From NCBI GenBank assembly GCA_023404955.1, contig JAEXZY010000121.1, positions 1 through 64,000 of the forward strand: a DNA stretch of 64,000 nt. Reading direction: 5' to 3'. The position numbers and the translations under genes are program-made. Below are positions 17,502-26,109 of the stretch, one piece after another. The notes under the pieces were generated by a model. It did no database searches. It was not told the DNA's origin and was given only the letters and a program-made list of their open reading frames with translations. This DNA comes from Actinomycetes bacterium (GTDB lineage Bacteria; Actinomycetota; Actinomycetes; Mycobacteriales; Mycobacteriaceae). The stretch's first letter is position 1; every line of letters starts with the position of its first letter.

Positions 17502-17954
17502 GTGAAGAAGTTCAAGGATCTGAGTGAATTCGTCGCGGCGGAGGGGTCTCAACTCGGCCCCACCGAGTGGCTGGAAGTCACCCAGGACCGCGTCAATCTG
17601 TTCGCCGACGCCACCGACGATCACCAATGGATCCACGTCGACCCCGAGCGGGCGGCCGGCGGCCCCTTCGGCGGGACGATTGCACACGGGCTGCTCACCC
17701 TGTCGCTGCTGCCCCACTTCACCCAGCAGCTCTACACCGTGGACAACGTCGCCATGGCGATCAACTACGGCTACAACAAGGTTCGGTTCATCACCCCGGT
17801 CCGGGTGGGTGCGCGCCTGCGGGCGCGCGCTCAGATCTCAACGGTCAGTCGGCTCGACAACGCCGTGCAGGCCTCGCTCGCTGTCACCGTGGAGATCGAG
17901 GGGTCCGACAAACCCGCGGCCATCGCCGAATCGATCGTCCGCTTCGTCGGCTGA
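17502..17954 (+). CDS. htdZ: MaoC-family (R)-specific enoyl-CoA hydratase, HtdZ (Rv0130) type
   Basis: The 150-residue single hot-dog protein matches the mycobacterial HtdZ pattern closely: VNLFADATDDHQWIHVDPER, where Asp40 and His45 are the catalytic pair, then GGTIAHGLLTLSLLP. It hydrates 2-enoyl-CoA to (R)-3-hydroxyacyl-CoA. It starts at a GTG behind GAAGGAG (17488-17494). It converges on an acyl-CoA dehydrogenase gene with no gap between stops. With the SDR, thiolase and two dehydrogenases nearby it could complete a beta-oxidation set, though it is transcribed separately. Confidence 0.9.
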   Translation: MKKFKDLSEFVAAEGSQLGPTEWLEVTQDRVNLFADATDDHQWIHVDPERAAGGPFGGTIAHGLLTLSLLPHFTQQLYTVDNVAMAINYGYNKVRFITPVRVGARLRARAQISTVSRLDNAVQASLAVTVEIEGSDKPAAIAESIVRFVG

Positions 17955-19139
17955 TCAGCGGCCGCCTGCAGGGGCGGCCTTGACCAGGCCGCCGCCGACG
18001 ATCAGTCGCTGGATCTCGCTGGTGCCCTCGTAGAGGCGGAGCAGGCGCACGTCGCGGTAGATCCGCTCCACCGGTACGTCGCGCATGTATCCGGCGCCGC
18101 CGTGGATCTGGACGGCGAGGTCGGCGACCCGGCCCACCATCTCCGTACAGAACAATTTGACCGCCGAGGGCGCCAGCCGCCGGTCCTCCCCGGTCAGCCA
18201 CTGCCGGGCGGCGTCGCGCACCATGGCGCGGCCGGCCATCACCCCGGCGTACTGATCGGCGAGCATCGCCTGCACGAGCTGGAACTCGCCGATCGGTGTA
18301 CCGCCCTGGGTCGCCGTCGCGGCATAGGTCACCGATTCGTCCAGCGCGCGTTGGGCGGTGCCGACCGCCAACGCGGCGATGTGCACCCGACCGCGGGCGA
18401 GCGACGAGAGCGCCGCCCGGTAGCCGATGTCCTCGGCACCCCCGATGAGAGCGCTGTCGCCCACCCTCACATCGGTGAACGTCACGTCGGCAGTCCAGGC
18501 GCCCTCCTGGCCCATCTTCTTGTCCTTCGCGCCGACGGACACGCCCGGGCTGTCGGCGGGAACGAGGAACACCGCGATGCCGGCTCCCTGTGCATCGGCG
18601 GGGCGGGTGCGCGCGAACGTGATGAACAGATCGGCGGTCGGGGCGTTGGTGATGTACTGCTTGGCGCCGTTGATGATCCACCCGGCGTCCGAACCGCTGC
18701 CGTCGCGAGTTGCCTTGGTGCGCAGGCCTGCCGGGTTCGAGCCCGCGCCGGGTTCGGTCAAGGCGAAGGATGCGACGACATCGCCTGATGCGATGCGCTC
18801 CAGCCATGTCGACTTCTGTTCGTCGGTGCCATAGCCCACCAGCACCTGCCCCGCGATGCCGTTGTTGGTGCCGAACATCGACCGCAACGCCAGTGACGTG
18901 TAGCCGAGCTCCATGGCGAGTTCGACGTCTTGCGCCAGGTTCAGTCCGAGGCCGCCCCAGTCCTGGGGGATCGCGTAGCCGAACAGACCCATCTTCTTGA
19001 CCTGCTCGCGCAGGTCGTCCGGGACGCGGTCCTCGGTCAGGATCTCCTGCTCTCGCGGCACGACAACGGTTCTGACGAAGTGGCGCGTCTGCGCCAGGAT
19101 CTCCTGGAAATCGTCATCGCTGACCTCGGCGCTGCTCAT
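17955..19139 (-). CDS. Acyl-CoA dehydrogenase
   Basis: The 394-residue protein has the full single-subunit pattern: FALTEPGAGSNPAGL, QIHGGAGYMRDVPVERIYRD, and RLYEGTSEIQRLI with the catalytic Glu. I start at MSSAEVSDDDFQEIL (19139); an open frame extends further upstream but runs into the divergent promoter. It is divergent from an SDR-thiolase-dehydrogenase operon with a strong palindrome between, so both transcripts are probably controlled by the GntR regulator of that operon. It likely catalyses the first step on the same substrate or a later intermediate. Confidence 0.9.
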   Translation of the reverse strand: MSSAEVSDDDFQEILAQTRHFVRTVVVPREQEILTEDRVPDDLREQVKKMGLFGYAIPQDWGGLGLNLAQDVELAMELGYTSLALRSMFGTNNGIAGQVLVGYGTDEQKSTWLERIASGDVVASFALTEPGAGSNPAGLRTKATRDGSGSDAGWIINGAKQYITNAPTADLFITFARTRPADAQGAGIAVFLVPADSPGVSVGAKDKKMGQEGAWTADVTFTDVRVGDSALIGGAEDIGYRAALSSLARGRVHIAALAVGTAQRALDESVTYAATATQGGTPIGEFQLVQAMLADQYAGVMAGRAMVRDAARQWLTGEDRRLAPSAVKLFCTEMVGRVADLAVQIHGGAGYMRDVPVERIYRDVRLLRLYEGTSEIQRLIVGGGLVKAAPAGGR

Positions 19140-19177
19140 CGCTCTCCTCGGGGTCGATACGGAAGCACTGGGTGCCG

Positions 19178-19196
19178 ATCGTATATGAAATACGAT
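19178..19196. promoter_or_regulatory. Palindromic operator between acyl-CoA dehydrogenase and SDR operon
   Basis: ATCGTAT and ATACGAT are perfect 7-bp arms around ATGAA. The site lies 38 bp before the minus-strand dehydrogenase start and 40 bp before the SDR start, the position expected for one repressor controlling both. The nearest regulator is the GntR protein at 22407-23075. Confidence 0.68.
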
Positions 19197-19236
19197 ATCG
19201 ACTCGAAGTCCGACGACGACGTGAGGATGAACGGCA

Positions 19237-19977
19237 ATGGGATTACTGGATGAGCGGACCGCAGTGGTCACCGGCGGAGCACAGGGACTGGGGCTGGCGA
19301 TCGCGCGGCGATTCGTCGACGAAGGAGCCCGGGTTGTGCTCGGGGATGTGAACCTCGAGGCCACACAGGCCGCGGCCGACGCTCTGGGCGGCGCCGACGT
19401 GGCCCGCGCGGTGCGCTGTGATGTCACCAGCTCCGAGCAGGTGGAGGCGTTGATCGCCGCGGCAGTGGAGCAGTTCGGCGGTCTGGACGTGATGGTCAAC
19501 AACGCCGGCATCACCCGTGATGCCACGATGCGCAAGATGACCGAGGATCAGTTCGACCAGGTCATCGCGGTACACCTCAAGGGCACGTGGAACGGTCTTC
19601 GGGCGGCCTCGGCGGTCATGCGCGAGAACAAGCGCGGTGCCATCGTGAACATGTCGTCGATCTCCGGCAAGGTCGGCATGATCGGGCAGACCAACTACTC
19701 GGCCGCCAAGGCCGGCATCGTCGGAATGACGAAGGCCGCGTCCAAAGAACTCGCGTACCTCGGCGTGCGGGTGAACGCGATTCAGCCCGGTCTGATCCGA
19801 TCGGCGATGACCGAGGCCATGCCGCAACACATTTGGGACTCGAAAGTGGCCGAGGTGCCGATGGGCCGCGCCGGCGAGCCCGACGAGGTCGCCGGCGTTG
19901 CGCTGTTCCTCGCCAGCGACCTGTCGTCCTACATGACCGGGACGGTCCTCGAAGTCACCGGCGGACGGCACCTGTGA
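19237..19977 (+). CDS. SDR-family 3-hydroxyacyl-CoA dehydrogenase / 3-oxoacyl reductase (FabG-like)
   Basis: The 246-residue protein is a classical SDR: VTGGAQGLGLAIARRF (NAD(P) loop), NNAGITRDATMRKM, NMSSISGKVG (Ser) and YSAAKAG (Tyr and Lys). Beside a thiolase it most likely oxidises a 3-hydroxyacyl-CoA to the 3-oxoacyl-CoA. It is the first gene of a four-gene operon, and its stop overlaps the thiolase start (GTGA). Confidence 0.9.
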   Translation: MGLLDERTAVVTGGAQGLGLAIARRFVDEGARVVLGDVNLEATQAAADALGGADVARAVRCDVTSSEQVEALIAAAVEQFGGLDVMVNNAGITRDATMRKMTEDQFDQVIAVHLKGTWNGLRAASAVMRENKRGAIVNMSSISGKVGMIGQTNYSAAKAGIVGMTKAASKELAYLGVRVNAIQPGLIRSAMTEAMPQHIWDSKVAEVPMGRAGEPDEVAGVALFLASDLSSYMTGTVLEVTGGRHL

Positions 19978-21209
19978 GCCGCGCGGCGGTCATCTGCGAG
20001 CCGGTGCGTACGCCGATCGGCCGCTACGGGGGGATGTTCGCGCCGCTGACAGCAGTCGACCTCGGCGTGGCGGCGTTGCAGGGACTGCTCGCCCGCACTG
20101 GCGTTGCGCCCGAGGCGGTGGAGGACGTGATCGTCGGACACTGCTACCCGTCCATGGAGGCGCCGGCCATCGGCCGCGTCGTCGCCCTCGATGCCGGCTT
20201 GCCGGTGACGGTCCCGGGGATGCAGGTCGACCGACGGTGCGGGTCGGGCCTGCAGGCGGTGATACAGGCCTGCCTCCAGGTCGCGGCCGGGGACAACGAC
20301 GTCGTCGTCGCGGGCGGCGCCGAGTCGATGAGCAACGCGGTGTTCCACTCCACCGACATGCGCTGGGGCGGCGCCCGTGGTGGCGTCACGGTGCACGATG
20401 CACTCGCGCGGGGGAGGACGACGGCGGGCGGCAAGCATCATCCCGTGCCCGGTGGCATGCTCGAGACCGCGGAGAACCTGCGCCGCCAGTACGGGATCGC
20501 GCGTGCGGAGCAGGACGAGCTCGCGGTGCGGTCGCACCAGCGCGCCGTCGCCGCCCAGAAGAACGGCCTGCTCGCCGAGACGATCATTCCGGTGACCGTC
20601 GGATCGCGCGGGGGTTCGGACGTCATCGACACCGACGAGCACCCGCGTGCCGACACCTCGCTGGACAAGCTCGCCACACTCCGTCCGATCCTGGCCGCCT
20701 CGGATGCGGAAGCGACGGTCACCGCGGGCAATTCGAGCGGGCAGAACGACGCCGCCTCGATGTGTCTGGTCACCACAGCGGAAAAGGCCGACGAACTCGG
20801 CCTCACCCCCCTGGTCAGGCTGGTCTCGTGGGCGGTCGCCGGGGTCGGGCCGGAGGTCATGGGTATCGGGCCGGTACCGGCGACCAGCGCCGCGCTCGCC
20901 AAGGCCGGCCTGACGCTGGCCGATATCGACCTCATCGAGTTGAACGAGGCATTCGCGGCCCAAGCGCTTGCCTGTACCCGCGAATGGGGTTTCACAGCAG
21001 CGGATTTCGACCGCACCAATGTCCACGGATCGGGAATCTCCCTGGGACACCCGGTCGGGGCCACCGGAGGCCGGATGCTCGCGACGCTGGCGCGCGAACT
21101 GCCGCGACGTGGTGGCCGATACGGATTGGTCACCATGTGTATCGGCGGCGGACAGGGCCTGGCCGCCGTCTTCGAGAGGACAACCGTCTCAGGAAGGGCG
21201 GCGCGATGA
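19974..21209 (+). CDS. Acetyl-CoA acyltransferase (thiolase)
   Basis: The 411-residue protein has all thiolase catalytic elements: nucleophile Cys89 in DRRCGSGLQAV, NEAFAAQAL, GISLGHPVGATGGR (His) and MCIGGGQG (second Cys). It cleaves 3-oxoacyl-CoA with CoA. It starts with GTG overlapping the SDR stop and overlaps the next gene by ATGA, so SDR, thiolase and dehydrogenase are translated as a coupled set. Confidence 0.93.
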   Translation: MSRAAVICEPVRTPIGRYGGMFAPLTAVDLGVAALQGLLARTGVAPEAVEDVIVGHCYPSMEAPAIGRVVALDAGLPVTVPGMQVDRRCGSGLQAVIQACLQVAAGDNDVVVAGGAESMSNAVFHSTDMRWGGARGGVTVHDALARGRTTAGGKHHPVPGGMLETAENLRRQYGIARAEQDELAVRSHQRAVAAQKNGLLAETIIPVTVGSRGGSDVIDTDEHPRADTSLDKLATLRPILAASDAEATVTAGNSSGQNDAASMCLVTTAEKADELGLTPLVRLVSWAVAGVGPEVMGIGPVPATSAALAKAGLTLADIDLIELNEAFAAQALACTREWGFTAADFDRTNVHGSGISLGHPVGATGGRMLATLARELPRRGGRYGLVTMCIGGGQGLAAVFERTTVSGRAAR

Positions 21210-22399
21210 CGAAGCTGGCGCAGACCCTGGGACTGACGGAGTTCCAGGCCGAGATCGTCTCGACGGTGCGGACATTCGTGGACAGGGAGGTCATTCCGGC
21301 GGCGCAGGAACTCGAGCATTCCGACACCTATCCGCAGGCGATCGTCGACGGTATGCGTGAGATGGGGTTGTTCGGACTCATGATTCCCGAGGAGTACGGC
21401 GGTCTCGGCGAGTCGCTGCTGACCTACGCGCTGTGCGTCGAGGAACTGGCTCGCGGCTGGATGAGCGTGTCCGGGGTGGTCAACACGCACTTCATCGTCG
21501 CCTACATGATCCGCCAGCACGGCACTGACGCGCAGAAGCGAAACTACCTGCCGCGCATGGCCACCGGCGAGACCCGCGGTGCCTTCTCGATGTCGGAGCC
21601 CGAACTGGGTTCCGACGTGGCGGCAATACGGACCAGGGCCACCGTCAACGGCGACGGCACCTACACGATCGACGGCCAGAAGATGTGGCTGACCAACGGG
21701 GCCAGCTCGACGTTGGTCGCAGCGCTGGTACGCACCGACGAGGGCACGGAACGCCCGCACCGCAATCTGACCGCCTTCCTCGTCGAAAAGCCCACGGGCT
21801 TCGGCGAAGTGCTGCCCGGTCTCACCATCCCCGGCAAGCTGCACAAGCTCGGCTACAAGGGTATCGACACCACAGAGCTGATCTTCGACGGCTACCGAGC
21901 GCAAGCCACCGATATCCTCGGGGAGGCGCCCGGGCAGGGCTTCTTCCAGATGATGGACGGTGTCGAGATCGGTCGCGTCAACGTCGCTGCTCGTGCCTGT
22001 GGCGTCGGCGTCCGTGCGTTCGAACTCGCGGTGCGGTATGCCCAGCAGCGCAGCACATTCGGCAAACCGATCGCCGAACATCAGGCCATCGCCTTCGCGC
22101 TGGCCGAGATGGCCACGAAAGTCGAAGCGGCGCACCTGATGATGGTCAATGCGGCTCGCCTCAAGGATTCCGGTGACCGCAATGACGTCGCCGCGGGCAT
22201 GGCCAAGTACTTCGCCAGCGAGGTGTGCGCCGAGGTGACCCAGCAGAGCTTCCGCATCCACGGCGGCTATGGCTACTCCGCCGAGTACGAGATCGAACGG
22301 CTCATGCGCGACGCACCGTTCCTGCTGATCGGTGAGGGCACCAGCGAGATCCAGAAGAACATCATCAGCAAGCGGCTGCTCGCCGACTACCGGGTGTGA
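21206..22399 (+). CDS. Acyl-CoA dehydrogenase
   Basis: The 397-residue protein shows AFSMSEPELGSDVAAI, QRSTFGKPIAEHQAIAF, RIHGGYGYSAEYEIER and LIGEGTSEIQKNI with the catalytic Glu. It is a complete acyl-CoA dehydrogenase of the butyryl/glutaryl-like type and should introduce the 2,3-double bond. It is the third gene of the operon and is coupled to the thiolase. Substrate chain type is unknown. Confidence 0.92.
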   Translation: MTKLAQTLGLTEFQAEIVSTVRTFVDREVIPAAQELEHSDTYPQAIVDGMREMGLFGLMIPEEYGGLGESLLTYALCVEELARGWMSVSGVVNTHFIVAYMIRQHGTDAQKRNYLPRMATGETRGAFSMSEPELGSDVAAIRTRATVNGDGTYTIDGQKMWLTNGASSTLVAALVRTDEGTERPHRNLTAFLVEKPTGFGEVLPGLTIPGKLHKLGYKGIDTTELIFDGYRAQATDILGEAPGQGFFQMMDGVEIGRVNVAARACGVGVRAFELAVRYAQQRSTFGKPIAEHQAIAFALAEMATKVEAAHLMMVNAARLKDSGDRNDVAAGMAKYFASEVCAEVTQQSFRIHGGYGYSAEYEIERLMRDAPFLLIGEGTSEIQKNIISKRLLADYRV

Positions 22400-22406
22400 C
22401 CGCGAG

Positions 22407-23075
22407 ATGAGTGCACCCGATTTCGCGAGCAGGCCGCAACTCGCTGAGGACGTGGCGGCAGTGGTGCGACGCAGGATCTTCGACGGCACGTACGCCGCCG
22501 GAAGCTACGTGCGCCTCGAGCAACTCGCCGCCGAACTCGGTATCAGCGTGACCCCGGTGCGTGAGGCGCTGTTCGAGCTGAAGGCCGAGGGCCTGCTCGA
22601 TCAGCAGCCGCGCCGCGGCTTCGTCATCCGACCGGTCACCGGCCGCGACATCACCGACGTCGCGGATGTACAGGCCTTCATCGGCGGGGAACTGGCGGCC
22701 CGAGCGGCCGACGCGATCACCGACGCTGCGCTGGCCGACCTCACTGCCGTGCAGGCCAACCTGGAGGAGGCGTACGCCGCCGGTGACGGCGAGCGCGCGG
22801 TCCGGCTCAACCACGAGTTCCACCGGGCGATCAACGTCGCCGCGAACTCTCCCAAACTGGCGCAGCTGATGTCTCAGATCACCCGGTATGCCCCCGAAGC
22901 CGTGTTCCCCACCGTCGAAGGCTGGCCGGAGAACTCGAACCGGCACCACCGACGGGTGCTGGCCGCGCTCGCCGCCCACGATCAGGAGCAGGCCCGGGCG
23001 GCGATGGCCGAGCACCTCACCGCCGGCGCCGCACCGTTGATCGATCACCTGACCCGCCGCGGCGTGCTCGACTGA
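22407..23075 (+). CDS. GntR-family (FCD subfamily) transcriptional regulator
   Basis: The 222-residue protein has a winged HTH (LEQLAAELGISVTPVREALF, then LKAEGLLDQQPRRGFVI) followed by an all-helical FCD domain with NHEFHRAINVAANS and RHHRRVLAAL, which carry likely metal- or ligand-contact residues. It lies 7 bp after the dehydrogenase in the operon. It probably responds to an acyl-CoA or organic acid and acts at the palindrome at 19178-19196. Confidence 0.88.
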   Translation: MSAPDFASRPQLAEDVAAVVRRRIFDGTYAAGSYVRLEQLAAELGISVTPVREALFELKAEGLLDQQPRRGFVIRPVTGRDITDVADVQAFIGGELAARAADAITDAALADLTAVQANLEEAYAAGDGERAVRLNHEFHRAINVAANSPKLAQLMSQITRYAPEAVFPTVEGWPENSNRHHRRVLAALAAHDQEQARAAMAEHLTAGAAPLIDHLTRRGVLD

Positions 23076-23477
23076 TCATCCGAGATCCAGCAGCGCGCGT
23101 AACCGTCGGGGAGGCACCACGGCGGCGCCCGCGGAGCGGACCTGCTCGGCCAGTGCGCGGTCGGACGTCACGACGACGACGTCGGCAGGACGCTCGTCGG
23201 CTCGGACGACTCTGACGATCTCGTCGTCAGCAGAGTCAGGGGCGGCGACCCGAGCATGGGCGACCGTGATCACCGCAGAATCGATCGGGGGACTGGGCGG
23301 CTGCTCGAAGACCACGGTCACATCGACGCGTTCCGCGCGTGCCCAGGTCTCGAGCGCCTGCACCAGCACCACCATCGCAGCGTGCCGGTCGCGCCACCAG
23401 CCGTTCGGGCTCGCGCCGATGACGTTCATTCCGTCGACGATCCAGCGCACGGTCGCCAGGCTATCGGTGCGCACCAT
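23076..23477 (-). CDS. NYN/PIN-like (YacP-type) ribonuclease-fold protein
   Basis: The protein of about 133 residues begins with RWIVDGMNVIG, the metal-binding strand-one motif of NYN domains. It later has VVFEQPPSP and DVVVVTSDRALAEQVRSAGA, with the acidic residue of the third strand. NYN proteins are RNA-processing nucleases of the PIN-like fold. I place the start at the ATG at 23477 (MVRTDSLATVRW); a GTG at 23450 is an alternative. Its 5' side carries a 10-bp inverted repeat at 23531-23577. Target RNA is unknown. Confidence 0.75.
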   Translation of the reverse strand: MVRTDSLATVRWIVDGMNVIGASPNGWWRDRHAAMVVLVQALETWARAERVDVTVVFEQPPSPPIDSAVITVAHARVAAPDSADDEIVRVVRADERPADVVVVTSDRALAEQVRSAGAAVVPPRRLRALLDLG

Positions 23478-23825
23478 TATGTTGCTGGACGATGGCGTGC
23501 ACATGATGAGCGGGAAAACGCTGATGACGATTCGCCTGGTACACAGCAGATCATCAGCTAATCTCTGACCAGGCGAAAATATTACGGAGCTGTCAATATC
23601 GAGGGCCGCGTCGGGGGACGACTAGGAGCGGCCCGGTGGAGCTTCGTGCCAAATTCACAGACTTCCCCAATCCCCTGACAGGTGTCCATGGGCGAGGTAG
23701 CTTCCAAGGCGCAGCCGCAAGACGCTATGTTTCGTGTGCTGCAATTGCGGAGCCGCCCCGTGGCTCATAGGTTATGACCTGCTCACGCTACGATCGCGCC
23801 ACCACTGGACAGGGGGATTTGGCTC
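23478..23825. other. 348-bp intergenic region between NYN and KAS III genes
   Basis: The region holds a divergent promoter area. It contains the inverted repeat at 23531-23577 near the NYN gene and a short AGGT-TATG-ACCT dyad at 23769-23780 near the KAS III gene. An ACAGGGGGA ribosome site precedes the ATG at 23826. No coding frame is convincing. Confidence 0.5.
23531..23577. repeat. 10-bp inverted repeat with 27-nt spacer upstream of the NYN gene
   Basis: TTCGCCTGGT (23531-23540) is a perfect inverted copy of ACCAGGCGAA (23568-23577). On the NYN transcript this would be a stem-loop in the 5' leader; as DNA it could be a two-site operator. The NYN protein is nuclease-like, so self-regulation through the hairpin is conceivable but speculative. 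Confidence 0.55.
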
Positions 23826-24851
23826 ATGACGCTTCCAACTCTTTACTTCTCGCGGCCTGCCACAGTGCTGCCGGAGACGGCCATGGACAACGACGACGTC
23901 CTGGCCCTCGTTCGCAAGGAATTCTCAGGTCCGGCGGAGGAGTGGAACGGGGTCGAGCAAACCATCCGTTACGTCTTCGACCGGTGTAACACCAAGACGC
24001 GCTACCTGGATCAGAGCACCACGCTGATGCCCGCCGAGTTTGCGTCGCAGGCGGCGCAGGCCTGCCTCGAGGAAAACGGCGTGGCCGCCGAGGATCTCGA
24101 TCTGGTCGTCTACGGCGGTATCGCCCGAGGCAACTTCGAGCCTGCCACGGCAGCCGAAATCGCCGGCATCCTCGGCGTCGGCTCGGTGCACGCCGCTGAC
24201 GTCACCTGCGCGTGCGCTGGTCTGATCGAGGCCTTGCACACCGTGGCGGGATACTTCGCCCTGCACCCGGAGATGAAGACGGCGCTCATCTGCTCCGGGG
24301 AGCTGACCCGTGGACGGATCGCTTACGACATGCGGGGTCTGCAGGATGTCGCGCTGTTCGCCGCCGGGCTGACGCTCGGCAACGCCGCCGTGGCGCTGCT
24401 GGTGTCGCGCGAACAGTTCGCCGGGGGCAGCGCGCGGCTGGAGGGTGTCTTCCACAAGACCCTCAGCGAGCACTACGACCTGTGCAAGACGCCCATCGAT
24501 GGGCACTTCACCTCGAAGTCGAAGGAACTCTTCGCGCTCTCGGTCCACGCCGCGCCCCTGATCAAGGAGATGTGCGACGGCCTGGGATGGTCAACCGAAG
24601 AGGTCGAGCACTACGCCTTCCACCAGCCCAGTGAGGCGGTGTTGGAGCGGGTGTTCACCGAACTGGGGGCGCGTCCGCAGGCGTGCGTGCACACCCACTC
24701 CCTGTACGGCAACACGGCCAGCACCGCATGGGCGCTCGCCCTCGACTACCGTCTGCGGCACGGCACCGTCGAGCCGGGGGACAGGATCGTGATGGCAAGC
24801 GCGGCAGCCGGATTCACCATCGTCGGCGCTGCCGCTGTCTGGGAGGGCTGA
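23826..24851 (+). CDS. Beta-ketoacyl-ACP synthase III-like condensing enzyme
   Basis: The 341-residue thiolase-fold protein has the KAS III triad: Cys130 in DVTCACAGL, His in YAFHQPSE and Asn in HSLYGNTASTAWA. It differs from housekeeping FabH: the usual HQAN is HQPS, and the N-terminal half has a distinct DRCNTKTRYLDQ insertion typical of specialised KAS III or OleA-like enzymes. It should join two acyl groups or catalyse a Claisen or ester-forming step. The next gene, a sulfotransferase, starts immediately after its stop, so both probably act on one lipid or polyketide product. Confidence 0.85.
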   Translation: MTLPTLYFSRPATVLPETAMDNDDVLALVRKEFSGPAEEWNGVEQTIRYVFDRCNTKTRYLDQSTTLMPAEFASQAAQACLEENGVAAEDLDLVVYGGIARGNFEPATAAEIAGILGVGSVHAADVTCACAGLIEALHTVAGYFALHPEMKTALICSGELTRGRIAYDMRGLQDVALFAAGLTLGNAAVALLVSREQFAGGSARLEGVFHKTLSEHYDLCKTPIDGHFTSKSKELFALSVHAAPLIKEMCDGLGWSTEEVEHYAFHQPSEAVLERVFTELGARPQACVHTHSLYGNTASTAWALALDYRLRHGTVEPGDRIVMASAAAGFTIVGAAAVWEG

Positions 24852-25967
24852 ATGGATCGGTACCTGCGCGTCTACCGAGTCATCAACAAGACGTTCGGGT
24901 TGTGGCTGCGGCCACTCGGCACTTTTTTCATCCTGCAGGTGCGTGGCGGGATCTCGGCAGCCACGATGGGCTTGGACCGTCTGGTGTTCCCGCGCTACAA
25001 GGACGAGCCGCTGGATCGGCCGATCTTCATCATCGGAAACCCGCGCAGCGGCACCACGTTCCTGCACCGTTTCCTGCTGAGTAACGGCGGTCTGTCCGCA
25101 TTCGAGCTGTGGGAGATGCTGTTTCCCGCGATCACCGCGCGCAAGCTGCTCGGCCGCATCGTGCCGAAGCTGGACCGGCTCTCGCCGGCGCGGTATCACC
25201 CGTCCGATGTGCACGACACCAGCCTGCGCGGCATCGAGACCGACGATCCGGCGTGGTTCTTCCACACCCTCGACGGACCCTTCGCCTGGGCCTACTTCCT
25301 GGCGTGGCAGGACACCTGGGGCAGCGACCTGTCCCGGCGCTCTTTCGGGATCGACGGCACCGCGCCTCAGGAGCGGGAGCGCTTCTTCCGTTACTACGAG
25401 GAGCTCTGGCGAAGGAATCTCTACTACAAGAAGGACCGCCGCATTCTCGCCAAGACGAGCATGCTGACGTTCCGCCTCGACGAGGTGCTCGAGCGCTACC
25501 CGGACTGCAAGCTCGTCTACATCGTGCGTGACCCGGTCGAGGTCATCCCGTCCGGGATGTCGCTGATCGCGAGTGTGCTGGAGAACGGCTACGACGCGTT
25601 CAACCGCACGTCGGCCGAGGACCAGCAGCGCTGGGTGGAGAACCTCTACCAGGCCTCGTGCGCGATGCTGAAAGTGTTCCACGATGCCTATACCTCGGGC
25701 CGGATCCCGGAGAAGAACCTCTGTGTCGTGCGCTATCCCGATTTGATCCAGAACCTGGAGCCGACGATCGAGCGCATCTGCGAGTTTGCCGAAATCGAGC
25801 CCACGGCGTCGTTCCTGGCCGAGGTCCGTGCGCAGGCGGAGAAGCAGCGTTCGTACAAGAGCAAGCATCAGCACGCGCCCGACCGCTTCGGACTGAGTGC
25901 GGAACGGATCCAGAACGACTTGTCCTATGTGTACGACACCTTCGACCTGCCGAGAAAGGTCGGCTGA
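24852..25967 (+). CDS. PAPS-dependent sulfotransferase family protein
   Basis: The 371-residue protein has the sulfotransferase 5'-phosphosulfate loop IIGNPRSGTTFLHRF at about 61-74 and the 3'-phosphate site YIVRDPVEVIPSGMS. An N-terminal hydrophobic patch suggests membrane association. Mycobacterial relatives sulfate glycolipids or other envelope lipids. It follows the KAS III gene with no gap, which suggests the KAS III product is the acceptor or its precursor. Acceptor identity cannot be read from sequence. Confidence 0.85.
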   Translation: MDRYLRVYRVINKTFGLWLRPLGTFFILQVRGGISAATMGLDRLVFPRYKDEPLDRPIFIIGNPRSGTTFLHRFLLSNGGLSAFELWEMLFPAITARKLLGRIVPKLDRLSPARYHPSDVHDTSLRGIETDDPAWFFHTLDGPFAWAYFLAWQDTWGSDLSRRSFGIDGTAPQERERFFRYYEELWRRNLYYKKDRRILAKTSMLTFRLDEVLERYPDCKLVYIVRDPVEVIPSGMSLIASVLENGYDAFNRTSAEDQQRWVENLYQASCAMLKVFHDAYTSGRIPEKNLCVVRYPDLIQNLEPTIERICEFAEIEPTASFLAEVRAQAEKQRSYKSKHQHAPDRFGLSAERIQNDLSYVYDTFDLPRKVG

Positions 25968-26065
25968 GCGTCGGCGGGTCAGGCGATGGTCACTCGCCGT
26001 TCAGCAAAATAGTGGAAGTTTTCTGGATGACGCTGGAAACGGGCCGTGGAAGCGGTCCTGAATTG

Positions 26066-26071
26066 TATAGT
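26066..26071 (+). promoter_or_regulatory. Candidate -10 element for the repeat-protein gene
   Basis: TATAGT in an AT-rich patch (AATTGTATAG) lies 39 bp before the ATG at 26110, which has a GGGGGAGAG ribosome site. No clear -35 is seen at the right distance. Confidence 0.4.
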
Positions 26072-26109
26072 TTCGGTCACATGTCGCTGGTAGCCCGTGG
26101 GGGAGAGCA

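Noticed and set aside
24591..25874. Long minus-strand frame of 427 codons opposite the KAS III and sulfotransferase genes
   Set aside because: It is a mirror frame of two well-supported genes in GC-rich DNA, is rich in Arg/Gly/Val, and has no family features.
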